Below are positions 57,984-64,000 of a DNA stretch of 64,000 nucleotides, piece by piece (within the stretch, counting starts at the first letter, position 1; each line of letters begins with the position of its first letter). The stretch covers positions 1 to 64,000 of the forward strand of contig JAGFNX010000160.1 in the NCBI GenBank assembly GCA_017657125.1, in the 5' to 3' direction. Both the position numbers and the translations under genes were made by a program. The stretch comes from Scopulariopsis brevicaulis (taxonomy: Eukaryota; Ascomycota; Sordariomycetes; Microascales; Microascaceae). The notes beneath the pieces were generated by a model that did no database searches, was not told where the DNA came from, and saw only the letters and a list, made by a program, of their open reading frames with translations.

Positions 57984-59159
57984 TTAATTCCATGCTCTCC
58001 CTTCACTCGAGTCAGATGACCGCCCCCCATGGACATTAACCCTCGACTCGCCATCCCCCTTCGTAAACCCATTGGGTCCCCTCGTCCCAAGCGGAATCTC
58101 GTCCGAATTTGCCGCTCCGTCCCTCGACTCGGGGACTTCAGTCCAGTTCCCAGGGGGTCCAGCAGCGAACGTATCCCGCCGCGAGTTCGCCGCGTAGCCC
58201 GGGCTATAGTTGACCCCGTAGCTCACACCAGGGCCAGAGTCCGTGATCGTGACCCCGAACCGCTGCAGCGTCCTTTGCAAAAGCGGCTTCAGATACGGCG
58301 CCGAGGCGACGATTATTGCGATGAGTTGCTCCAGCATGGTCCAGGTGTTGATGCGCACGAGGCGCTCCCATGAGTCGTCCACAGCGTTGTAGTCCTTGAC
58401 AAGCATAGCCTTGACAATGGACGCCGCGGCCGCGATGGTCCCGAGGCCCATTAGCGCCCCAATGAGCAGCTTTTCGCGGAGGGGGCGGCGGAGCTTCCAG
58501 AGGAATGCGAGCGGCGCCAATGACAGAAGGATGTCGGTACTGATGTTGACCGCTGACCCGACGTTGGAGGCGGTGACAATAGCTGACCCTGGGAGGCAGG
58601 AACCGCCGTCTTCGAGGACGGATGGGTCCCAGGCCGCCTCGAGGGGCCTGCACTGGAGCATGATGAAGAAGGTATTGCCGATGCCGTAGGCTGTTATGAT
58701 GGCGATCATGGACCAGCAGAAGATGCGCCACCAGAGGGCCTGGTTCTGGATCTTGAGAAGGAGTAGGGCGATGGAGCACTTTATGAACATCATTGCTATG
58801 CCCCAGATCGGTATCGCGAGGAAGGAATATTTTTCCGCGGCATAGACTGCTTCTGAGGAGAGGACGCCCGATTGTAGTTTCACTCGTAGTACTGTGAATC
58901 CGAAGTCGACGACGGTGAGAGCCTGTTGTGCGGATGTGTTAGCTGGAGAGGGTCGGAAGAAGGAGGGTGCGGCAAGGCGACGACATACGACTCCCAGGGT
59001 GACGGTGTAGTCCTCCGCTCCAACCCTCCATGCGGGCTTCATGCGGTGCCACATCCGGACGAGGTAGATGAGTACGCCCAGAGTCAGGAGCGGGATGCAG
59101 ACGCCGATGTGGACGCGCGAGGCATGGGCGGCCGCCTCGGACACCGTGACGGGTTCCAT
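57984..59159 (-). CDS. Fungal rhodopsin-domain integral membrane protein
   Basis: Two exons on the minus strand (59159-58989, 58922-57984), intron 66 nt with branch AGCTAACA, give 369 residues. Seven hydrophobic helices are visible, including VCIPLLTLGVLIYLVRMW, FLAIPIWGIAMMFIKCSIALLLLKI, IFCWSMIAIITAYGIGNTF and LEQLIAIIVASAPYLKPLL. The sequences CRPLEAAWDP and GSAVNISTDILLSLAP are hallmarks of the fungal rhodopsin-domain (SAT4/PTH11-like) family. The C-terminal tail of about 80 residues is hydrophilic, Gly/Ser/Arg-rich and cytosolic. There is no CFEM domain at the N-terminus. Relatives are thought to act as G-protein-coupled-like receptors in surface sensing, but ligand and function are unknown for this branch. 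Confidence 0.9.
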   Translation of the reverse strand: MEPVTVSEAAAHASRVHIGVCIPLLTLGVLIYLVRMWHRMKPAWRVGAEDYTVTLGVVCRRLAAPSFFRPSPANTSAQQALTVVDFGFTVLRVKLQSGVLSSEAVYAAEKYSFLAIPIWGIAMMFIKCSIALLLLKIQNQALWWRIFCWSMIAIITAYGIGNTFFIMLQCRPLEAAWDPSVLEDGGSCLPGSAIVTASNVGSAVNISTDILLSLAPLAFLWKLRRPLREKLLIGALMGLGTIAAAASIVKAMLVKDYNAVDDSWERLVRINTWTMLEQLIAIIVASAPYLKPLLQRTLQRFGVTITDSGPGVSYGVNYSPGYAANSRRDTFAAGPPGNWTEVPESRDGAANSDEIPLGTRGPNGFTKGDGESRVNVHGGRSSDSSEGRAWN

Positions 59160-61132
59160 TGTGTTACCGAATCCGAGTGCGGTCCTCGGTCGCGATCACA
59201 ATACCGTTGCGGCGTCGACCGAGTGGAGTTCGTGAGGGAGGAGATCGGGCCCCCTCACTAGAGCGGGCGATCGGGGGCAGAGGAGATAATAAGTGTTCCG
59301 CCTGGACCATGACAGTTGTGACGGAGGGACGAAGGAGGAGAGTGAGCATTTCTGTAAACCGGACAAACTCCTGCAATGTGCGGAAACTAGAAAGTACATA
59401 TTCTCGGCGGAAACCCGAATTGCTAGGAACATAAGCTTAAATCCCGACCCAGCTGTGCACGACTCGCATAATGTCCTCCCATGGCGTGGAGTGGATCGTC
59501 GTGTGCATGAGAGCGAACAACCAACAGAGATCGTGCTGACTCCTTGCGGCATACTTTTCTACTGGGATTCGGATGTTCAATTTGCATGTCGCAGGCATGA
59601 TGCTTGCCAACGGTCCCAGATACGACGTCTCCATGCGTCTGGTGGCATCCATTCTCGCAGTAGCAGCCCGTGCGATATTCAGAGATGTGACCGCGATCCG
59701 GGATACCCCGATCATCCCAGGCCCTTGGGTTAGACTGCTTATGGAAGGACGTGGGGAAAGCGGATTGTTCCCTCACATCCAGCCGGTGACCAAAACTAAC
59801 GCGGGTCCTGTGTTTGGAGCTTATACCAAGAAGGGGAAGCCCAGCTGGTCGAGAACCTCCTTCGAAGGAAAGATCGTCGGATAGAGCTCTGGAACGGATC
59901 CCTGCCGGGACCACTTCCCGGCCCATCCGCGTCGACGCCAAGGGATCGACATCGTAGTTCCCCACCGCAGGGACCCAGACTCGCACACAGCACATCCAAC
60001 CAGCAGCCCAGCCTGCGTACCTCTGCAGAGTTTTACGGCCAGGGGTTTATTGGGGACGACGTAATCCTATGAGGGAAGTCTTTGGTAAGTGTCTTCTTAG
60101 TGTATTACTACGTACATGCTCCTTCTCCTGGAGCAACACAGTCAAGGCCGTTGGTGGAACAGAATGGCATCACGCGTCCTTCCTATACTCGTGGATTCAT
60201 GTTTAGATTGAGGAGCGCTCCCAGAACGGCTACCTTAGACGTTTGGTCGGGTGGCACGGCCCCAGCGGGCACTAGTCCTAGGCCTCGGAGCTCAGGGCAG
60301 CACCCAACTTTATCGCGGTTAAAGCCTTCGTTTCGGAAGCTACCGCGAAAACTTGGGACAGGGAACCCAAATCCACGCAGGTGGGGGACAAAGAAGTGGC
60401 GCCGGGGGAGAGGCGCAACCCCACGTGCGTGCAGTAGTGAGCTTTCCGTCTAAGATTAGCAGTGGAGTATGATCTACACAAGGATGAATTCTTCGTGTCT
60501 GCGCAGTCCGCGTATGGTGCAGGGCGGTGGGGATGGGTCGAACGATTTCGTACTCCACAAGGATGTCTTCGCGGGCGGGGGAGGAATCCGACTGGTTAGA
60601 ATGCGAGAAGCAATCTGCAGACATAACCCGGTCTCTGGAATTTGTTGCCCGCGATACATTACCGACTATGACCGGATACAAAACTGAGAGGCTCATGAAC
60701 GAGGTCCCGCTTATCTGCGAGGAGGCCATAGCCGCCATGCTCTCCGCTCTCGACAACCTTGACATCTTTCCCTCGTCATCGCAAAAGCCGAGCCGCGCTG
60801 CTGCCTCGTCACCTTCAAGGGTACCAGCGGGATGTGCGAGGACTTCTCGCCACCGCCGCCGTTTCGCTGTCCGAGATATATTGCCCGTTGAAAGGTCCTC
60901 AACGCAATGCGACGAATTCTGAAACTCGCTGTGAGAGGTTAAATCCTGATGAACCACTGTGAATAGCCGGTGTGCAAGGGCCGGTTCCGCCAGGAGGGCT
61001 GTTGGTTCGAGTATCCGTGCGAATGTTCGGGGCTGATCTGGCGACGCAGGGTCCAGGCCACATCAGGTCGATGGGCCGCCGATCCCTACTTATACAAGAA
61101 CTGAGTCGCAACTTTCCCTTCCACGTGGCGGG

Positions 61133-61156
61133 GAGTGTCCGAGTGTCCGAGTGTCC
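61133..61156 (+). repeat. Three tandem GAGTGTCC units
   Basis: Perfect 8-bp unit repeated three times. Confidence 0.8.
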
Positions 61157-63010
61157 GACCATCTCTTTGCGACAGTGTCTTCTTCGGGCCGGGCTGACGA
61201 TCCGGCAGCTTTTGAGCCGAACGGCTTGTAGCGAATTTCGATTACCCCACTGTAAGTAGCGCGGGTCGAGTAGGAAAGCTCAGGCTTGGGCATGGCTCGC
61301 GCTCGATATACTGTAGCTCGAGGATGCATGGCGAGGCTTTCGAAAGTCTTCCAAAAGCAGGGTCGTTGACGAGCCAGGGCTGCTGCCATTACAGTCACCA
61401 GCTACAGCACTATTTGTACACGTCTTCGCATCTCCTTCATCTTCTTTAACATCCGTCCAGACGAATCACACCGGTCTCCGTTAAACATAACTAATTCGCT
61501 GCACCTTCGATACCCCAACTTTTAAATCTGACTAATAATAGTATATAACAAGGCACCTTTGCGATCGTGTGGTTACCGAGATGATTCCCGCTTTCGAGCG
61601 CTCACTGATACGTCGCGCACTCGAGGAGCCTATTAAGGGTGATCTTCCGAGAACATGAAGGACTCCAGAAATCTTTCCATTATAAGCACAGCCCTCCAAA
61701 CCAACCAAACAATTCCCGCAGCAAGCCGCGACAGGGACAAGGCCGTCCCCCGCCATCCCCGTCATACCCGATGGTATCGTCTTATGGTGGAAGTAAGCTC
61801 GGGGGAGTATTTCGAAATTTGGAAATAAGAACAAAGAAGAAAAAGGATCGGCCCCTTATATCCCTTCCTCTGCCTCAGCTAACCCCCTATGATCACTTGA
61901 CTCCGACTTTGAGTAACCACGGGTCTGCATCGACCGCAGCCCGCACGTTCCCGGACGTCAATCCTTTGACATCCCATCTCGACCGGACAAACCGGCGGTG
62001 GAGAAAGCCTGCCTCGGGCGTCCCCCCACACAGCAAAGCCGCCGGGAACGTTTTCTACAAAGGAAATAGATGTGATAAGATTAGCTGCACGTCAAGCCTC
62101 TCGGTTAGGAAAGGCACGGAAGGATGGAACGAAATAGCCTGCATCTTATCCTCTCGTGTATCACGTGCAATGTGATGAACTATCGACCTGATATATTATA
62201 CTGTACTTGAACCTGCGGTCGTCTGAGTCCTCCTCTGGCAAGCAGATAGCATGTGTAACTTCGTACATGGCTTCAAAGGCGACTCCGGGACACTTTAGAC
62301 GATGACAACCGTCACCAGCCTGGAGACACACCCACTCCTAGCCAGGTTGAAGACTACACGCACGCCTGGCACAAGGAGGAGCTCCGTGGCCTGGAAACCA
62401 GCTTGAAAGTCATGAGAATGCTCCCCTTCCTTTTTAGCCCACTTCCACCTACTACCACCTTCCGCGACATTGTCGGCTCCCCGATGGCCGATCTGACGGA
62501 GACATCCCGCTTCAGGCACGAGCCACTGCCCCATGCCCAGAGTCAGCATGTGGTCTGGTTTGAGGGCGCTGCAACTCGACTCGTGCTCGCTTTTGTCAGA
62601 TGCTCGGTCCAAGCCAATAAGATTAGGGCTGAATCGTACTTCCTATCCGGGAAAGCTCCAGCCGGAAGGATTGCGGGTGGGTGTTGTAACATGGCAACAT
62701 CCTTCCCAGCGAACCACCTCCATGCAAGCGATGCACGCTGCTTCTCTTCCTTGCGTCATAACGTCAGCTTATACATGTTTCTTGGCCGCGGATCATACGC
62801 CAACGTAGGCAGGACAAACGCGGGGTTCATGCGTAGAGTTCGCTATAAATAGGGGGCCAAAGCAGATACCTTAGCTGGTGCAACGGCGACGCACACGCTA
62901 GGCAAAGGTGTGGTCGAAATGCAGTGATGTAAGGTATCTCAAAACGACAACACACGAGATCGTGCTATCTAGTACGTTTAATGTGATTTCCCATCGCTCT
63001 GAGGGCAGCG

Positions 63011-63040
63011 TCTCCCCCTCCCTCTCCCCCCCCCCTCCCC
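63011..63040 (+). repeat. Polypyrimidine tract
   Basis: Thirty bases of C and T only, including a C11 run. Confidence 0.8.
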
Positions 63041-63459
63041 GTGTTCCGCATGAATATTAGCTCGTAAAGCAGTCCAAAGGATTGCCAAGACATCCTTCTT
63101 CACTCACCAATGTCACACAGTCTGAGGCGCAGTCCGGACGAATCTGAACATCCCGCGGAACTCTATCGCTCGCATACGGACTTGGCACTGTATCTCATTG
63201 GCATGGCGGCCAAGTAGTACCAATCACAGGAAGGTTAACCGATAACTCGGAATCCTAGATCCGGCAGATTCCTACCCAGTGGGGTGGGAAATCGAGTCAA
63301 ACCACGTCATCGCTTACCCAGCCCGGGCTATATCAATCTTGCCCATCTCGGATTCGAGGGATTTTTTTCTTGCTAAAATTGCGGTCCATTTCATAGTCGT
63401 TCATTGTTTCGGAAAACTCCGTTTCGTCCGCATAAAGAGCCTCGGGTTCTCCACCAGCA

Positions 63460-64000
63460 ATGGGCGGTGTTTACAACCAGGTCTCTAATGACCTTAAGGA
63501 GGTGGACGTGGTAATTGTGGGGGGTAAGTGACCGTTATGTCTCCGCATCGTACAGCCCAGAGGTTAACCCCCCCCTAGGCGGTACGGCGGGCTGTGTCGT
63601 AGCGGCGAGACTCAGCGATGTAGACCCGAAACTCTCCATCTTGGTTGTGGAAAGAGGTAGCAACAACTGGAAGGACCCCACGGTCACCAATCCGCTCTTT
63701 TTCATGCAAAACATCCTCGAGCTTGGCGAGCCCAAGCCGCGGATGATGTTCTACCAGGGAAAGAATGAGCCCAACCTCGCCAACAGGGCCCTTGCCATTC
63801 CTACCGGAAGCATACTCGGCGGCGGCTCATCAATAAACATGCTCACGTACACGCGACCTCAGAGAGAGGACTTGGATGGCTGGAACATGCCGGGATGGTC
63901 GGCCGATGATATGTTGCCGTACATGAAAAAGGTACAGCGTATGTCGCCGATCCGCTGTCTCTCTTCTAATCTGGCCTGCTAGTTCGAAACGTACCACGGC
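63460..64000 (+). CDS. GMC oxidoreductase, 5' part (cut by window end)
   Basis: Three exons are visible (63460-63523, 63579-63931, 63983 to beyond 64000) with introns of 55 and 51 nt. The start ATG lies in AGCAATGG. The spliced N-terminus reads EVDVVIVGGGTAGCVVAARL, the FAD-binding beta-alpha-beta motif formed across intron 1. It is followed by VVERGSNN and by AIPTGSILGGGSSINMLTYTR, the first GMC signature. PGWSADDMLPYMKKFETYHG matches fungal alcohol/aryl-alcohol oxidase and methanol-oxidase-like proteins. There is no signal peptide, so the product is intracellular or peroxisomal. The substrate cannot be set without the C-terminal half, which lies outside the window. Confidence 0.88.

Larger units (their letters stand above)
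59160..63459. other. Long gene-poor stretch
   Basis: No gene can be assembled over 4.3 kb. Isolated protein-like frames at 60533-60922 (starts MGRTISYSTRM; 129 codons plus stop) and 62298-62470 (minor-frame PSQVEDYTHAWHKEELRGLE) have no recognised family or flanking exons. The right end holds the promoter of the GMC gene. Confidence 0.4.

Noticed and set aside
60340..60957. 205-codon minus-strand frame overlapping a 129-codon plus-strand frame
   Set aside because: Both strands are open with low-information Ser/Arg-rich translations; no family features on either.

Overview
The window is eukaryotic and fits a filamentous ascomycete (Pezizomycotina, probably a Sordariomycete). Intact genes carry short 50-90 nt GT-AG introns with CTRAC-like branch sites. 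The families are typical of such fungi: hydrophobin, copper-fist regulator, fungal rhodopsin-domain protein, GT32 mannosyltransferase, tyrosinase, GMC oxidoreductase, Dip5-type permease and fungal F-box/BTB proteins. The left edge contains N bases and looks like a contig or gap end. The right edge cuts through a GMC oxidoreductase gene.

Intact genes sit in small islands separated by kilobases of sequence with no recognisable gene. Left to right: amino-acid permease (2.8-4.7 kb), MYND zinc-finger protein (6-7 kb), NmrA-like reductase (8.6-9.7 kb), copper-fist transcription factor (12.2-13.1 kb). Next comes a graveyard of broken genes on both strands: a P1B copper ATPase relic, a WD40 fragment of the NLR type and a truncated acid phosphatase. 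Then a GT32 mannosyltransferase (17-18.2 kb), an eroded coding-like segment (19.8-20.4 kb) and a medium-chain reductase (21.1-22.6 kb).

The most notable group is at 23-28.3 kb: an SfnG-like FMNH2-dependent sulfone monooxygenase, a divergently transcribed GPR1/FUN34/YaaH-type transporter, and an acyl-CoA-dehydrogenase-fold flavoenzyme of the SfnB/DszC type. Together they look like a small fungal organosulfur-assimilation cluster. A perfect inverted repeat (CACTCCGG, 12 nt, CCGGAGTG) lies in the shared promoter and resembles a zinc-cluster regulator site.

Further right are a frameshifted F-box pseudogene (29 kb), a BTB protein carrying an expanded Pro-Glu repeat (30-31 kb), a large gene-poor stretch with a degenerate ~73-bp tandem array (34 kb), a hydrophobin gene (36.3 kb), an AT-rich decayed block (37-37.6 kb) and a nine-exon MFS sugar transporter (38.3-40.8 kb). 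A compact run of secreted hydrolases follows: a histidine acid phosphatase with three upstream CACGTG boxes, an EEP-fold phosphodiesterase fused to a jacalin-like domain, and a GH3 beta-glucosidase. After 4 kb of featureless DNA come a secreted tyrosinase, a seven-helix rhodopsin-domain protein and the partial GMC oxidoreductase. All exon-intron models were built by hand and checked for frame arithmetic; none has transcript support.
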